Part shown: positions 49,851-60,027 of the stretch, piece by piece | Layout of the letters: the number at the start of each line of letters is the position of its first letter | Numbering within the stretch: the first letter of the stretch is position 1 | Source of the DNA: Bordetella pseudohinzii | GTDB lineage: Bacteria > Pseudomonadota > Gammaproteobacteria > Burkholderiales > Burkholderiaceae_B | Reading direction: 5' to 3' | Length of the DNA: 64,000 bases | Assembly (NCBI RefSeq): GCF_000657795.2 | Contig: NZ_JHEP02000006.1 | Location: 1-64,000 of the forward strand | Position numbers and translations under genes: made by a program | The notes under the pieces: generated by a model | What the model was told of the DNA's origin: nothing | What the model saw: only the letters and a program-made list of their open reading frames with translations | Database searches by the model: none

Positions 49851-52800
49851 GTGAGCCCGTCACGCCTCTTCATCCTCCGGCCGGTGGCCACCACGCTGTC
49901 CATGGTGGCCATCCTGATCGCCGGCCTGATCGCTTATCGGCTGCTGCCGGTGTCGGCGCTGCCCGAGGTCGATTATCCGACCATCCAGGTCGTGACGCTG
50001 TATCCGGGCGCCAGCCCCGATGTGATGACCTCGCTGGTGACCTCGCCGCTGGAGCGCCAGTTCGGCCAGATGCCGGGCCTGAACCAGATGTCGTCGACCA
50101 GTTCGGGCGGCGCCTCGGTCATCACCTTGCAGTTCAGCCTCAGCCTGTCGCTGGACGTGGCCGAGCAGCAGGTGCAGGCGGCCATCAACGCCGCCTCCAA
50201 CCTCCTGCCCAACGATCTGCCGGTGCCGCCGGTCTATAACAAGGTCAACCCCGCCGACGCGGCGGTGCTGACCCTGGCCATCACCTCGCCCACCATGCCC
50301 CTGCCGCAGGTGCGCGATCTGGTCGATACCCGCATGGCGCAAAAGCTGTCGCAGGTGCCGGGCGTGGGCCTGGTCAGCGTGGCGGGCGGCCAGCGGCCGG
50401 CCGTGCGCGTGCAGGTCAATCCGCAGGCGCTGGCCGCCGCCGGCCTGGGCCTGTCCGACCTGCGCACGGCCGTGGTGGGCGCCAACGTCAACCAGCCCAA
50501 GGGCAATCTGGACGGGCCCTTGCGCTCGACCACCATCGACGCCAATGACCAGCTCAAGTCGCCCACCGACTACAACGACCTGATCATCGCCTACAAGAAC
50601 AACGCGCCCTTGCGCCTGTCGGACGTGGCGCGAGCCGTGCAAGCCGCCGAGGACACGCGCCAGGCCGCCTGGGTGGGCGACAAGCCGGCCATCCTGCTGA
50701 ATGTGCAGCGCCAGCCGGGCGCCAATGTCATCGAGGTGGTCGACCGCATCCGCGACATGCTGCCGCAGCTGCGCGCGGCCCTGCCCGCCACGCTGGACCT
50801 GCACGTGGTCTCCGACCGCACCCAGACCATCCGCGATTCGGTCAAGGACGTCCAGCATGAGATGTTCATGGCCGTCGCCCTGGTGGTGCTGGTGACCTTT
50901 GTCTTCCTGCGCAGCGCCACGGCGACCTTTATCCCGAGCGTGGTCGTGCCGCTGTCGCTGATCGGCACTTTCGGCATCATGTACCTGGCCGGCTTCAGCA
51001 TCAACAACCTAACCCTCATGGCGCTGACCATCGCCACGGGCTTCGTGGTCGATGACGCCATCGTCATGATCGAGAACATCGCCCGGCATATCGAGGACGG
51101 CGAATCGCCCATGCAGGCCGCCCTGAAGGGCGCATCGCAGATCGGCTTCACGCTGATCTCGCTGACCTTCTCGCTGATCGCCGTGCTGATTCCGCTGCTC
51201 TTCATGCAGGAGGTGGTGGGCCGGCTGTTCCGCGAGTTCGCGGTGACGCTGGCGGTGTCCATCCTGATTTCGCTGGTGGTGTCGCTCACGCTCACCCCCA
51301 TGATGTGCGCCCGCCTGCTCAAGCCCGAGTCGGCCCAGCGCCACGGGCGCTTTCATCAGTGGACCGGCCAGGCCATCGACCGCGTCATCGCCGGCTACGA
51401 CCGCATGCTCAAAGTGGTGCTGGAGCACCAGGCGCTGACGCTGCTGGTGGCGCTGGCGACCTTCGCCTTGACGGTCCTGCTGTACATCGCCATCCCCAAG
51501 GGCTTTTTCCCGCAGCAGGACACCGGCCTCATCCAGGGCATCACCCAGGCGCCGCAGACCATCTCCTTCGCGGCGATGTCGCAACGCCAGCAGGAGATCG
51601 CCAACCGCATCGCCCAGGACCCGGATGTGGAGGCGGTGTCGTCCTTCATCGGCGTGGACGGCAGCAACGCCACGCTCAATGCCGGGCGCATGCAGATCGC
51701 GCTCAAATCCCAGGGCGAGCGCGGCTCCAGCCAGAAGGCGATCATGCAGCGCCTGCAGGATGCCGTGGCCGGCATGAACAACGGCGTGACGCTCTATCTG
51801 CAGCCCGTGCAGGACCTGACCATCGAAGACCGCGTGGCGCGCACGCAATACCAGATGACGCTGTCCAACCCGGACCTGGCGCAGTTGAGCGAGTGGGCCC
51901 CCAAGCTGGTGGAGCGCCTGCGCCGCCTGCCCGATCTGGCCGATGTCTCGCACGACTTGCAGGACCAGGGCCTGATGACCTGGGTGGAGATCGACCGCGA
52001 CGCGGCCTCGCGGCTGGGCATCACGGCCTCGACCATCGACGAGGTGCTGTACGACGCCTTCGGGCAGCGCCTGATCTCGACGATCTTCACGCAGTCCAAC
52101 CAATACCGCGTGGTGCTGGAGGTGCTGCCGCAGTTCCGCCGCGATGCCTCGGCGCTGGACCAGATCCATGTGCCGACCGCCGGCGGCGGCCAAGTGCCGC
52201 TGTCGTCGGTGGCGCGCATCTCGGAAGGGCATACGGTGCTGGCCATCAACCGGCTGGACCAATTCCCCATGGTGACGGTGTCCTTCAACCTGGCGCCGGG
52301 GGCGTCGCTGTCGGCCGCCGTCGATGCGATCACCGCGGCCGAGCGCGAGATCGGCATGCCCACGGCCATCGAGACGCGCTTTCAGGGCGCGGCGCTGGCC
52401 TTCCAGAATTCGCTGACCAGCACGCTGTGGCTGATCCTGGCGGCGGTGGTGACCATGTATATCGTGCTGGGCGTGCTCTATGAGAGCTACATCCACCCGA
52501 TCACCATCCTCTCGACCCTGCCTTCGGCCGGGGTGGGGGCGCTGCTGGCCCTGCTGCTGTCGGGCACCGACCTGGACATGATAGGCATCATCGGCATCAT
52601 CCTGCTGATCGGCATCGTCAAGAAAAACGCCATCATGATGATCGACTTCGCCCTGGAAGCCGAGCGCAAGCAGGGCATGGCCCCGCGCGAGGCCATCCAC
52701 CAGGCGGCGCTGCTGCGCTTTCGGCCCATCCTGATGACGACGCTGGCCGCCCTGTTCGGCGCCTTGCCGCTCATGCTCTCGACCGGCACCGGCGCGGAGC

Positions 52801-52946
52801 TGCGCCAGCCCCTGGGCCTGGTCATGGTGGGCGGCCTGCTGGTGAGCCAGGTGCTGACGCTGTTCACCACGCCGGTGATCTACCTGATGTTTGACCGTCT
52901 GGCCCGTCCGCGCGCCGAGGCCGGCCGGGCGCGGACCGAGCCATGA
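49851..52946 (+). CDS. mdtB: RND efflux pump inner-membrane subunit MdtB
   Basis: A 1031-residue hydrophobe/amphiphile efflux pump with 12 membrane segments and two large periplasmic loops. Proton-relay Asp residues occur in [13 protein letters not shown], and the late repeat [18 protein letters not shown] is typical. MdtB and MdtC form a heterotrimer in the MdtABC system. GTG 49851 starts 6 bases after mdtA; the stop overlaps the next ATG (ATGA). Confidence 0.93.
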   Translation: MSPSRLFILRPVATTLSMVAILIAGLIAYRLLPVSALPEVDYPTIQVVTLYPGASPDVMTSLVTSPLERQFGQMPGLNQMSSTSSGGASVITLQFSLSLSLDVAEQQVQAAINAASNLLPNDLPVPPVYNKVNPADAAVLTLAITSPTMPLPQVRDLVDTRMAQKLSQVPGVGLVSVAGGQRPAVRVQVNPQALAAAGLGLSDLRTAVVGANVNQPKGNLDGPLRSTTIDANDQLKSPTDYNDLIIAYKNNAPLRLSDVARAVQAAEDTRQAAWVGDKPAILLNVQRQPGANVIEVVDRIRDMLPQLRAALPATLDLHVVSDRTQTIRDSVKDVQHEMFMAVALVVLVTFVFLRSATATFIPSVVVPLSLIGTFGIMYLAGFSINNLTLMALTIATGFVVDDAIVMIENIARHIEDGESPMQAALKGASQIGFTLISLTFSLIAVLIPLLFMQEVVGRLFREFAVTLAVSILISLVVSLTLTPMMCARLLKPESAQRHGRFHQWTGQAIDRVIAGYDRMLKVVLEHQALTLLVALATFALTVLLYIAIPKGFFPQQDTGLIQGITQAPQTISFAAMSQRQQEIANRIAQDPDVEAVSSFIGVDGSNATLNAGRMQIALKSQGERGSSQKAIMQRLQDAVAGMNNGVTLYLQPVQDLTIEDRVARTQYQMTLSNPDLAQLSEWAPKLVERLRRLPDLADVSHDLQDQGLMTWVEIDRDAASRLGITASTIDEVLYDAFGQRLISTIFTQSNQYRVVLEVLPQFRRDASALDQIHVPTAGGGQVPLSSVARISEGHTVLAINRLDQFPMVTVSFNLAPGASLSAAVDAITAAEREIGMPTAIETRFQGAALAFQNSLTSTLWLILAAVVTMYIVLGVLYESYIHPITILSTLPSAGVGALLALLLSGTDLDMIGIIGIILLIGIVKKNAIMMIDFALEAERKQGMAPREAIHQAALLRFRPILMTTLAALFGALPLMLSTGTGAELRQPLGLVMVGGLLVSQVLTLFTTPVIYLMFDRLARPRAEAGRARTEP

Positions 52947-55900
52947 TCCTGTCGGCGCCCTTCATCGTCCGGCCTGTCGCCACCACTTTGCTGGCGCTGG
53001 CCGTGGTGTTGGCCGGCGCCCTGGCTTTCCGCCTGCTGCCGGTCGCGCCGCTGCCCCAGGTGGACATCCCGACGATTTCCGTCACGGCCAGCCTGCCCGG
53101 GGCGAGCCCCGAGACCATGGCCTCCAGCGTGGCGACCCCGCTGGAGCGCTCGCTGGGCAGCATCGCCGGCGTGACCGAGATGACCTCGCGCAGCACGCAG
53201 GGCTCCACCCGCATCACCTTGCAGTTCGACCTGAGCCGCGATATCGATGGCGCGGCCCGCGATGTGCAGGCGGCCATCAATGCCGCGCGCTCGCTGCTGC
53301 CTACCGGCCTGCGCAGCAATCCGACCTATCACAAGGCCAATCCCTCGGCCGCGCCCATCATGACGCTGGCCATGACGTCCAAGACGCTCACGCAGGGCCA
53401 GCTCTATGACCTGGCCTCGACCATCGTGGCCCAGAAGCTGGCCCAGGTGAACGGCGTGGGCGAAGTGACCGTGGGCGGCAGCTCCCTGCCGGCGGTGCGG
53501 GTGAGCCTGAATCCCGGCGCGCTGGCCAACCGCGGGGTGTCGCTGGACCAGGTGCGCCAGACCCTGTCCAGCGCCAATGCCCTGCGCCCCAAGGGCTTGC
53601 TCGAGAACGATGAATACCATTGGCAGATCCTGGCCAGCGACCAGCTCGGCCGCGCCGAGCAATACCGGCCGCTCATCGTCGCCTGGGTCAACGGCGCGGC
53701 GGTGCGGCTGTCGGATGTGGCGACAGTGGAGGATTCGGTCGAAGACCTGTTCCAGACGGGTTTCTACAACGACGGCAAGGCCATCCTGCTCATCCTGCGG
53801 CGCCAGGCCGACGCCAACATCATCGAGACGGTCGACGCGGTGCGCGCCCAGCTGCCGCAGCTGGCCGCCTTCCTGCCCGGCGACGTGGATCTCTCCGTGG
53901 CGCAGGACCGCACGCCCAGCATCCGCGCCTCGCTGCACGAGGCCGAGCTGACCCTGGTCATCGCCGTGGGCCTGGTCGTGATGGTGGTGCTGATGTTCCT
54001 GCGGCGCTGGCGCGCGGCCCTTATCCCCTCGGTGGCCGTGCCCGTGTCCCTGGTGGGGACTTTCTGCATCATGTATCTGTGCGGCTACACGCTCAACACC
54101 ATCTCGCTGATGGCGCTGATCGTGGCGACCGGCTTCGTGGTCGATGACGCCATCGTCGTGCTCGAGAACATCATGCGCCATATCGAGCGCGGCGTGTCGC
54201 CCATGCGGGCGGCGCTGCGCGGCTCGCGCGAGGTGGGCTTCACGGTGCTGTCCATGAGCCTGTCGCTGGTGGCGGTGTTCATTCCCATCCTGCTCATGGG
54301 CGGCGTGGTGGGGCGTTTGTTCCGCGAATTCGCGGTCACGCTGTCGGCGGCCATCCTGGTGTCGCTGGTGGTCTCGCTCACGCTCACGCCCATGATGTGC
54401 GCCCGGCTGCTGCGCGCCGAGCCCGAGGCGGACGCCGGAAGCCGGCGGGGCGCTTGGATCGCGCGGTTTTTCGACGGCATGCGCGACGGCTATGGCCGTT
54501 CGCTGCACTGGGCCCTGCGCCATGGGCGCCTCATGATGGCGATCCTGCTGGGCACGATCGCGCTCAACGGCTACCTCTATACGGCCGTGCCCAAGGGCTT
54601 TCTGCCGCAGCAGGACACGGGCCAGCTGCTGGGTTTCTTCCGCGTGGACCAGGGCACGTCCTTCCAGGCCACGGTGCCCAAGCTGGAGTTCTTCCGCAAG
54701 ATCATCATGGCCGATCCGGCGGTGCAGAGCATCACCGCCTACGCCGGCGGACGCGGCGGCAGCAATTCCAGCTTCATGCAGATCCAGCTCAAGCCCCTGG
54801 CCGAGCGCGGCGTGAGCGCCGACGAGGTGATCAACCGCCTGCGCGGCCGCCTGCAGCGCGAGCCGGGGGCCCAGCTCTTCCTGGTGTCGCAGCAGGATAT
54901 ACGCATCGGCGGCCGCCAGAGCACGGGCTCCTACGACTACACCCTGATGGCCGGCGATCTGGCCCTGCTGCGCACCTGGATGCCGCGGGTGCAGCGCGCC
55001 ATGTCGGAGCTGCCCGAGCTGACCGACGTCGATGCCGATGTCGAGGACAAGGGCCGGCAGATCAACCTCATCATCGACCGCGAGACCGCCACCCGGCTGG
55101 GCATCAACATGGCCACCATCGCCGCGGTGCTCAACAACTCCTACAGTCAGCGGCAAGTGTCGGTCATGTACGGCCCGTTGAACCAGTACCACGTCGTCAT
55201 GGGCGTGGACCAGAAGTTCGCCGAGGATGCGGAGTCGCTCAAGCAGCTTCATGTCGTGGCCGCCGATGGCAGCCGGGTGCCGCTGGCGGCCTTCGCGCGG
55301 CTGGAGGTGGGCAATGCGCCGCTGAGCGTCAGCCACCAGGGCCTGTTCGTGGCCGACACCATCTCTTTCGCCACCGCGCCGGGCGTGTCGCTGGACCAGG
55401 CCACGCGGGCCATCGATGCCGCCGTGGCGCGCATCGGCCTGCCTTCGGACCAGATCCAGGCCGGGTTCCAGGGGACGGCGGCCGAATTGCAGAAAACCCT
55501 GGCGCGCCAGCCCTGGCTCATCCTGGCCGCCCTGGTCGCCATGTATATCGTGCTGGGCATCCTGTACGAGAGCCTGGTGCATCCGCTGACCATTCTGTCG
55601 ACCTTGCCCTCGGCCGGCATCGGCGCGCTGCTCGCTCTGATGGCGCTGAACACCGAGTTCACCCTGATTGCCCTGATCGGGGTCTTTCTGCTCATCGGCA
55701 TCGTCAAGAAGAACGCCATCATGATGGTGGACTTCGCGCTGGACGCCGAGCGCAGGCAGGGGCTGGCGCCGCGCGAGGCCATCTACCAGGCCTGCCTGAC
55801 GCGCTTTCGGCCCATCATGATGACCACCCTGGCCGCGATATTCGGCGCCCTGCCGCTGGTGCTGGCCACGGGCGCGGGCGTGGAAATGCGCCGGCCGCTG

Positions 55901-56041
55901 GGCATCACCATCGTCGGCGGCCTGGTGCTCAGCCAGATCCTGACGCTCTACACCACCCCGGTGGTCTATCTTTATCTCGACCGTTTCCGTCTGTGGGCCA
56001 GCCGACGGCCCATCCTGAACCCGAACCGCCATGATGCCTAA
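52943..56041 (+). CDS. mdtC: RND efflux pump inner-membrane subunit MdtC
   Basis: A 1032-residue paralogue of the preceding pump with [18 protein letters not shown] and [21 protein letters not shown]. Together with MdtB it forms the mixed pump of the MdtABC type, which exports bile salts and novobiocin-like drugs in other bacteria. It overlaps the outer-membrane-factor gene by 11 bases. Confidence 0.93.
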   Translation: MILSAPFIVRPVATTLLALAVVLAGALAFRLLPVAPLPQVDIPTISVTASLPGASPETMASSVATPLERSLGSIAGVTEMTSRSTQGSTRITLQFDLSRDIDGAARDVQAAINAARSLLPTGLRSNPTYHKANPSAAPIMTLAMTSKTLTQGQLYDLASTIVAQKLAQVNGVGEVTVGGSSLPAVRVSLNPGALANRGVSLDQVRQTLSSANALRPKGLLENDEYHWQILASDQLGRAEQYRPLIVAWVNGAAVRLSDVATVEDSVEDLFQTGFYNDGKAILLILRRQADANIIETVDAVRAQLPQLAAFLPGDVDLSVAQDRTPSIRASLHEAELTLVIAVGLVVMVVLMFLRRWRAALIPSVAVPVSLVGTFCIMYLCGYTLNTISLMALIVATGFVVDDAIVVLENIMRHIERGVSPMRAALRGSREVGFTVLSMSLSLVAVFIPILLMGGVVGRLFREFAVTLSAAILVSLVVSLTLTPMMCARLLRAEPEADAGSRRGAWIARFFDGMRDGYGRSLHWALRHGRLMMAILLGTIALNGYLYTAVPKGFLPQQDTGQLLGFFRVDQGTSFQATVPKLEFFRKIIMADPAVQSITAYAGGRGGSNSSFMQIQLKPLAERGVSADEVINRLRGRLQREPGAQLFLVSQQDIRIGGRQSTGSYDYTLMAGDLALLRTWMPRVQRAMSELPELTDVDADVEDKGRQINLIIDRETATRLGINMATIAAVLNNSYSQRQVSVMYGPLNQYHVVMGVDQKFAEDAESLKQLHVVAADGSRVPLAAFARLEVGNAPLSVSHQGLFVADTISFATAPGVSLDQATRAIDAAVARIGLPSDQIQAGFQGTAAELQKTLARQPWLILAALVAMYIVLGILYESLVHPLTILSTLPSAGIGALLALMALNTEFTLIALIGVFLLIGIVKKNAIMMVDFALDAERRQGLAPREAIYQACLTRFRPIMMTTLAAIFGALPLVLATGAGVEMRRPLGITIVGGLVLSQILTLYTTPVVYLYLDRFRLWASRRPILNPNRHDA

Positions 56042-57464
56042 GTTCCTTCCCGCCCGCGCATTGCCTTTGGTGCTGGCCGCCCTGCTGGCGGGCTGTGCCG
56101 TCGGTCCGGACTACCAGCGGCCGGACATCGACGTGGGCGCGGCCTTCAAGGAAGGCCAGCAGACCGTGCCCGGCTGGCGGCCGGCGCAGCCGGCCGATAC
56201 CCTGGCGCGCGGCCAGTGGTGGACGATTTATGGCGATCCCCTGCTCGACGGCTTGATGGCCCGGCTGAACGCGGCCAACCAGACCATCGCCCAGGCCGAA
56301 GCCAATTACCGCCAGGCCCAGGCGCTGGTGGGCGTGGCGCGGGCGGGCTTCTTTCCGGCCGTGGGCGCCGGCGCCGGCGTGACCCGCTCCGGAGGCGGGA
56401 CGTCGTCCAGCGGCGCGTCCGTCGGCAACCAGTACTCCCTGACCGGCAATGTGAGCTGGGAGCTGGACCTCTGGGGCCGCCTGCGGCGCGAGCTGGAGTC
56501 CAGCCGCGCCAGCGAGGCGGCCAGCGCCGCCGACCTGGCTTCGGCGCGCCTGTCGGCCCAGGCGGCGCTGGCGCAGAACTATCTGCAGCTGCGGGTGCTC
56601 GACGAACAGAAACGCCTGTTGCAGGCGACCGTGCAGGCCTATGAGCGCTCGCTGACCCTGACGCGCAATCGCTATGAGGCGGGCGTGGCCGGCAAGGCCG
56701 ATGTGGCCGTGGCGCAGACCCAGCTGGAGAGCACGCGGGCGCAATTGGTGGATCTGGACTGGCAGCGCGGCCAGTACGAGCACGCCATCGCCGTGCTGGT
56801 GGGCACGGCGCCTTCGCAGTTTTCGCTGCCGCCGGTGACGTTCACGCAGCAGCTGCCGGAGATCCCGGTGGGCCTGCCCTCGGCCTTGCTGCAGCGCCGT
56901 CCCGACGTCGCGGCGGCCGAGCGGCGCGCCGCGGCGGCCAATGCGCAGATTGGCGTGGCGCAATCGGCCTGGTTTCCGGACCTGACCTTGTCGGCCGCGG
57001 GGGGCTTTCGCAGCGGGCAGTTCGCCGATTGGCTGACCGCGCCGGCGCGCTTCTGGTCGCTGGGGCCGGCCCTGGCCATGACGATTTTCGACGGCGGCGC
57101 GCGCGAGGCGCAGATCGCCTCGGCGCGGGCCGCCTATGACGTGCAGGCGGCGGCTTACCGCCAGTCGGTGCTGACGGCCCTGCGCGAGGTGGAGGACTAT
57201 CTGGTTCAATTGCGCGTCATGGCCGAGGAGCAGCAGGTGCAGCGGCGGGCGCTGGAATCGGCGCGGGAATCCCTGCGCCTGACGCGCAACCAGTATGAGG
57301 CCGGCCTGGTGGATTACCTGAGCGTGGCCGTGGTCGAAGCCACGGCGCTGGCCAGCGAGCGCAACGCCATCAGCCTCCTGGGCAATCGGCTGATCGCCAG
57401 CGTGCAGCTGGTCACCGCCCTGGGCGGCGGCTGGGAAGGGCTGGAGCCGCCGGCCCAGCCCTGA
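56031..57464 (+). CDS. RND efflux outer-membrane factor (NodT/OprM family lipoprotein)
   Basis: A 477-residue TolC-like channel with lipobox [14 protein letters not shown] (Cys ~22), which marks the NodT/OprM family. The two repeats each carry the coiled-coil motif ([42 protein letters not shown]). It completes the operon mdtA-mdtB-mdtC-OMF, making the pump independent of the tolC at 14041-15372. It is separated by 6 bp from the leftward fimbrial gene. Confidence 0.92.
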   Translation: MMPKFLPARALPLVLAALLAGCAVGPDYQRPDIDVGAAFKEGQQTVPGWRPAQPADTLARGQWWTIYGDPLLDGLMARLNAANQTIAQAEANYRQAQALVGVARAGFFPAVGAGAGVTRSGGGTSSSGASVGNQYSLTGNVSWELDLWGRLRRELESSRASEAASAADLASARLSAQAALAQNYLQLRVLDEQKRLLQATVQAYERSLTLTRNRYEAGVAGKADVAVAQTQLESTRAQLVDLDWQRGQYEHAIAVLVGTAPSQFSLPPVTFTQQLPEIPVGLPSALLQRRPDVAAAERRAAAANAQIGVAQSAWFPDLTLSAAGGFRSGQFADWLTAPARFWSLGPALAMTIFDGGAREAQIASARAAYDVQAAAYRQSVLTALREVEDYLVQLRVMAEEQQVQRRALESARESLRLTRNQYEAGLVDYLSVAVVEATALASERNAISLLGNRLIASVQLVTALGGGWEGLEPPAQP

Positions 57465-57470
57465 GCCGGA

Positions 57471-58064
57471 TCAGGGATAGACCACACTGTATTGCACATA
57501 GGTCAGCAGCTTGCCCGCCGTGATGGCACTGGTCGATGTCCGGATATAGCGCGCTAGATAACGCAGCGTGGCCTGCTTGGTGCTGCCGCTGCTGCTCAGC
57601 GGTACGCCCTGCGCGGCTTGTTGTTCCATGGGCTTGCCTAGCATGATGGGGCTGCCATTGAGATTGGCCAGCTGGATCTGCACATTGTTGAACACCGTGG
57701 CGTTGCTGCGGTCCGGGATGCTGCTCGCCGGGTTGGCTGGCGCGGCTTCGGTGTAGGCGATGAGATTGCCGGTGCCATAGTCCGTGGTCGGCCCGGCCTC
57801 GAAATAGAGCTTGACGCTGCCGCTGAGGGAGTCCGGACAATCGGTGATCCGGAGGGTGAAGGGTGTGGCGCCAGCCGTGCTGTTGGCGTCCTTCAAGGCC
57901 TTGGTGCTGATCTTGGGCAGCGTCACCATCAGGTTATGGGGCGGATCCTGGTTTTCGATCTTGCAGGTGGTGTCGATGATCTCGCCGGTGATGGTGATGG
58001 TGCCATCGACCGCCTGCGCGGCCGGCGTCAGGCTTGCCGCCGCGACCAGCCAAGCGCCGCGCAC
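57471..58064 (-). CDS. Fimbrial subunit 1 (Bordetella Fim2/Fim3-like), apparently phase-off
   Basis: A major-pilin-type subunit. The mature part begins VDGTITITGEIIDTTC, has the second Cys in ITDCPDSL, TTDYGTGNLIAY and the donor-strand C-terminus TYVQYSVVYP, the signature of Bordetella fimbriae assembled by chaperone-usher. The listed start, GTG 58064, would give a weak 18-residue signal peptide and lacks a ribosome-binding site. A better start is TTG 58131 (AAGGAG 7 nt upstream, aligned with the start of the paralogue), separated from the signal by eight CCGCAAC units. With eight copies that start reads out of frame and ends after about 65 codons. Seven or ten copies would restore it. No chaperone or usher lies nearby. 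Confidence 0.85.
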   Translation of the reverse strand: MRGAWLVAAASLTPAAQAVDGTITITGEIIDTTCKIENQDPPHNLMVTLPKISTKALKDANSTAGATPFTLRITDCPDSLSGSVKLYFEAGPTTDYGTGNLIAYTEAAPANPASSIPDRSNATVFNNVQIQLANLNGSPIMLGKPMEQQAAQGVPLSSSGSTKQATLRYLARYIRTSTSAITAGKLLTYVQYSVVYP

Positions 58065-58067
58065 CCA

Positions 58068-58124
58068 GTTGCGGGTTGCGGGTTGCGGGTTGCGGGTTGC
58101 GGGTTGCGGGTTGCGGGTTGCGGG
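58068..58124 (-). repeat. Heptanucleotide array (8 copies) in the 5' end of fimbrial gene 1
   Basis: Eight perfect copies of GTTGCGG on the plus strand (CCGCAAC on the coding strand). It lies between the presumed TTG start (58131-58129) and the signal-peptide codons. A 7-bp unit shifts the frame by one base per copy. From the start, 8 + 7n bases precede the first signal codon, so n = 7 or 10 is in frame and n = 8 is not. Confidence 0.95.
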
Positions 58125-58275
58125 GTTCCAAAAGCAGGCTCCTTGGTCACTGATGACCGTGGGAGCAAGTGTGCCCGCGGCAGGGTTCAGAGGAGGCTGA
58201 GATTGTTGTCAGTCCAGGGCGCGCCAGGGCTGCGCGCTGCCGCCGGAATCAGATGGCTGGCAGCGCCGTCCAGCA

Positions 58276-58824
58276 TCAGGGATAGACGATGGAATACTGG
58301 ACGTAGGTCACCAGCTTGCCGGCGCTGATCGCGCCGTTGCCCGTCTTGATATAGCGCGCCAGATAGGTCAGCGTGGCTGTCTGGTTGGTGATGGTGGATT
58401 CCTGCGCGGCCTGGGCGGCGCTGTCCACGCCCATCTTGAGGGTCGCGCCCGTGGGATTGGCCAGCTGGATCTGCACGTTGGCGAATACGGTGGCGGGCGC
58501 CGGAATGGCCGAAGCCATCACCGCCGGCTGGGCCGTGGTGTAGGCGATCAGGTTGCCGGTGGCGTAGTCCGTGGTCGAGCTGGGCTCGAAATAGGCCTTG
58601 ACCTTGTTGTTGTTCAGGCCCATCGGGCAGTCGGTCAGCTTGATCTGGAAGGGCGTCGCGCCGGCCGTGTCATTGACGTTCTTGAGCGCCGAGGTGCCGA
58701 TCTTGGGCAGGTTGACGACCATATTGTGCGGCGGATCCTTGCTCTCGATCTTGCAGGTCTGGTCGGTGATCTCGCCGTTGATCGTGATCGTGCCGTCGAC
58801 GGCGCGGGCGGGCGTGCTCATCAT
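58276..58824 (-). CDS. Fimbrial subunit 2 (Bordetella Fim2/Fim3-like), apparently phase-off
   Basis: Close paralogue of subunit 1. The mature part is VDGTITINGEITDQTC, second Cys in LTDCPMGL, TTDYATGNLIAY, end TYVQYSIVYP. The listed ATG at 58824 sits inside the signal peptide (MMSTPARA before VDG). The coding frame continues upstream as a normal hydrophobic signal (ARIAAASLALAG) but meets no start codon before a stop. The likely true start is ATG 58931, 8 bases before an eight-copy CCGCAAT array; in this copy it reads out of frame and stops after about 35 codons. Nine or six copies would be in frame. Confidence 0.85.
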   Translation of the reverse strand: MMSTPARAVDGTITINGEITDQTCKIESKDPPHNMVVNLPKIGTSALKNVNDTAGATPFQIKLTDCPMGLNNNKVKAYFEPSSTTDYATGNLIAYTTAQPAVMASAIPAPATVFANVQIQLANPTGATLKMGVDSAAQAAQESTITNQTATLTYLARYIKTGNGAISAGKLVTYVQYSIVYP

Positions 58825-58867
58825 GCCCGCCAGGGCCAGCGACGCGGCGGCGATTCTTGCGCATTCA

Positions 58868-58927
58868 ATTGCGGATTGCGGATTGCGGATTGCGGATTGC
58901 GGATTGCGGATTGCGGATTGCGGATTG
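58868..58927 (-). repeat. Heptanucleotide array (8 copies plus ATTG) in the 5' end of fimbrial gene 2
   Basis: Eight perfect ATTGCGG units (58868-58923) plus a partial ATTG; the coding strand unit is CCGCAAT. The array begins 8 bases after ATG 58931-58929. It differs from the array in the paralogue by one base per unit, so both derive from one ancestral repeat that diverged and was homogenised separately. Confidence 0.95.
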
Positions 58928-59012
58928 GCATGATCTTGTTGTGATCTTTCCTATGAGGGTCGGGCAAAACAGTCTGCCCGGCCCAGGTCTAGGAAACCGC
59001 CGAAGATCGCCT

Positions 59013-59050
59013 CGGAAACCGGGACGTCCGGAGGATCCGTCCCGATTCCG
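59013..59050. other. Imperfect inverted repeat between the fimbrial and Nudix genes
   Basis: CGGAAACCGGGACG (59013-59026) can pair with CGTCCCGATTCCG (59038-59050). It lies just past the end of the leftward Nudix gene and may help terminate it, though no clear T-run follows. Confidence 0.4.
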
Positions 59051-59067
59051 AATCGGACGCCGGGTGA

Positions 59068-60027
59068 TCAGCCCAGCAGGCCGCGTATCCCGGCCACGCC
59101 GTGGGCGCCATGCGCTTGCGCCTGTGCCAACGTGGCCGGCGATTGGCCGCCCAGCGCATAGACCGGCAGCCCGGCATCGCGGTTGGCGGCCTCGAAGCCG
59201 TCCCAGCCCAGCCCCGGCTGGCCGGGATGGCTGGGGGTGGCCGCCACCGGCCCGAGGACGGCGAAATCGGCGCCCAGCTCGCGTGCCCGCTGGATGTCGG
59301 CGTGGTTGTGCGCCGAGACCCCGACCAGGCTGCCCGCGGGCAGGTCCGGGCGGCTCTGCAGGCCGCCGGCATCGCTGGCGCGCAGATGCACGCCGTCGGC
59401 CAGGCGCCACCAGGCTTGCGGGTGGACGCTGTTGACCAGCAGGCGGGCGCCGGCCCGGCGGCAGCGTTCGAGCGCTGCATCGAAGCCGGCCTGCGAGGCG
59501 GACGGCCCGCCCGGCCAGGCCGGTTCGCGCCATTGCACAAGTTTCAGGCCGTTCGCCAGGGCCCGGTCCAGGCGCTCCAGAAAGGCCGGCATGCCCTCGG
59601 GCGACCCCGCCGCGCTGATGCCATAGGTCACGGGCAGCCGTAGCCAGCGCAGGGGCGGCAGCGTGGCCGGCAGCAGCTCGCCCACGCGGTCGGCCTGGCG
59701 CGGGTCCACCCATTCCAGGCGCTGGTTTTCCAGGCTGCGCGGCTCGCCCGTCCAGCCCGTGACAAAGCAGAAGGCCAGCCGCACGGTGGTATGCGGATAG
59801 GCGTGGACATAGGTCACCCAGCGGCGCGACTCGGTGACCGTGATGCCGATTTCTTCCTGCAGTTCGCGGGCCAGGGCCTGGAGCACGGTCTCGCCCGGCT
59901 CCAGCTTGCCGCCGGGCAGTTCCCACCAGCCCGCCCAGGGCTTGCCTTCGGGCCGCTGCCCCAGCAGCAATTGCCCGTCAGGCCGCATGATGAGGCCGGC
60001 GGCGACGTCGATGATCTTGTCAGACAT
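59068..60027 (-). CDS. Nudix hydrolase fused to a thiamine-phosphate-synthase-like (TenI) domain
   Basis: A 319-residue two-domain protein. The N-terminal Nudix domain has the box GGKLEPGETVLQALARELQEEIG and MutT-like surroundings, probably cleaning 8-oxo-dGTP. The C-terminal TIM-barrel of the TenI/ThiE type contains VQWREP, LLVNSVH...DGVHLRASD and VSAHNHADI plus YALGGQSP. This fusion is widespread in betaproteobacteria; whether the second domain makes thiamine phosphate is unclear. Its start overlaps the end of the AAA ATPase gene by 8 bases. Confidence 0.88.
   Translation of the reverse strand: MSDKIIDVAAGLIMRPDGQLLLGQRPEGKPWAGWWELPGGKLEPGETVLQALARELQEEIGITVTESRRWVTYVHAYPHTTVRLAFCFVTGWTGEPRSLENQRLEWVDPRQADRVGELLPATLPPLRWLRLPVTYGISAAGSPEGMPAFLERLDRALANGLKLVQWREPAWPGGPSASQAGFDAALERCRRAGARLLVNSVHPQAWWRLADGVHLRASDAGGLQSRPDLPAGSLVGVSAHNHADIQRARELGADFAVLGPVAATPSHPGQPGLGWDGFEAANRDAGLPVYALGGQSPATLAQAQAHGAHGVAGIRGLLG

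Noticed and set aside
52880-56032. Minus-strand open frame of about 1050 codons opposite mdtC
   Set aside because: Composition is His/Gln/Gly-rich and repeats the antisense pattern of an RND pump; no independent motif or ribosome-binding site.
57934-58131. 65-codon minus-strand frame starting at TTG 58131
   Set aside because: Not a separate gene. It is the out-of-frame reading of fimbrial gene 1 from its likely true start, caused by the present copy number of the heptamer array.
58670-58864. 64-codon minus-strand frame beginning just after the second heptamer array
   Set aside because: It reads the fimbrial signal region in the wrong frame (Arg-rich) and has no family likeness.
58068-58927. 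Possible CRISPR array
   Set aside because: Units are contiguous 7-mers without spacers, in coding 5' ends; this is a simple sequence repeat, not CRISPR.
57465-58960. Poly-C promoter tract of the Bordetella fim type
   Set aside because: No long C or G run was found upstream of either fimbrial gene; the only variable-looking element is the heptamer array.
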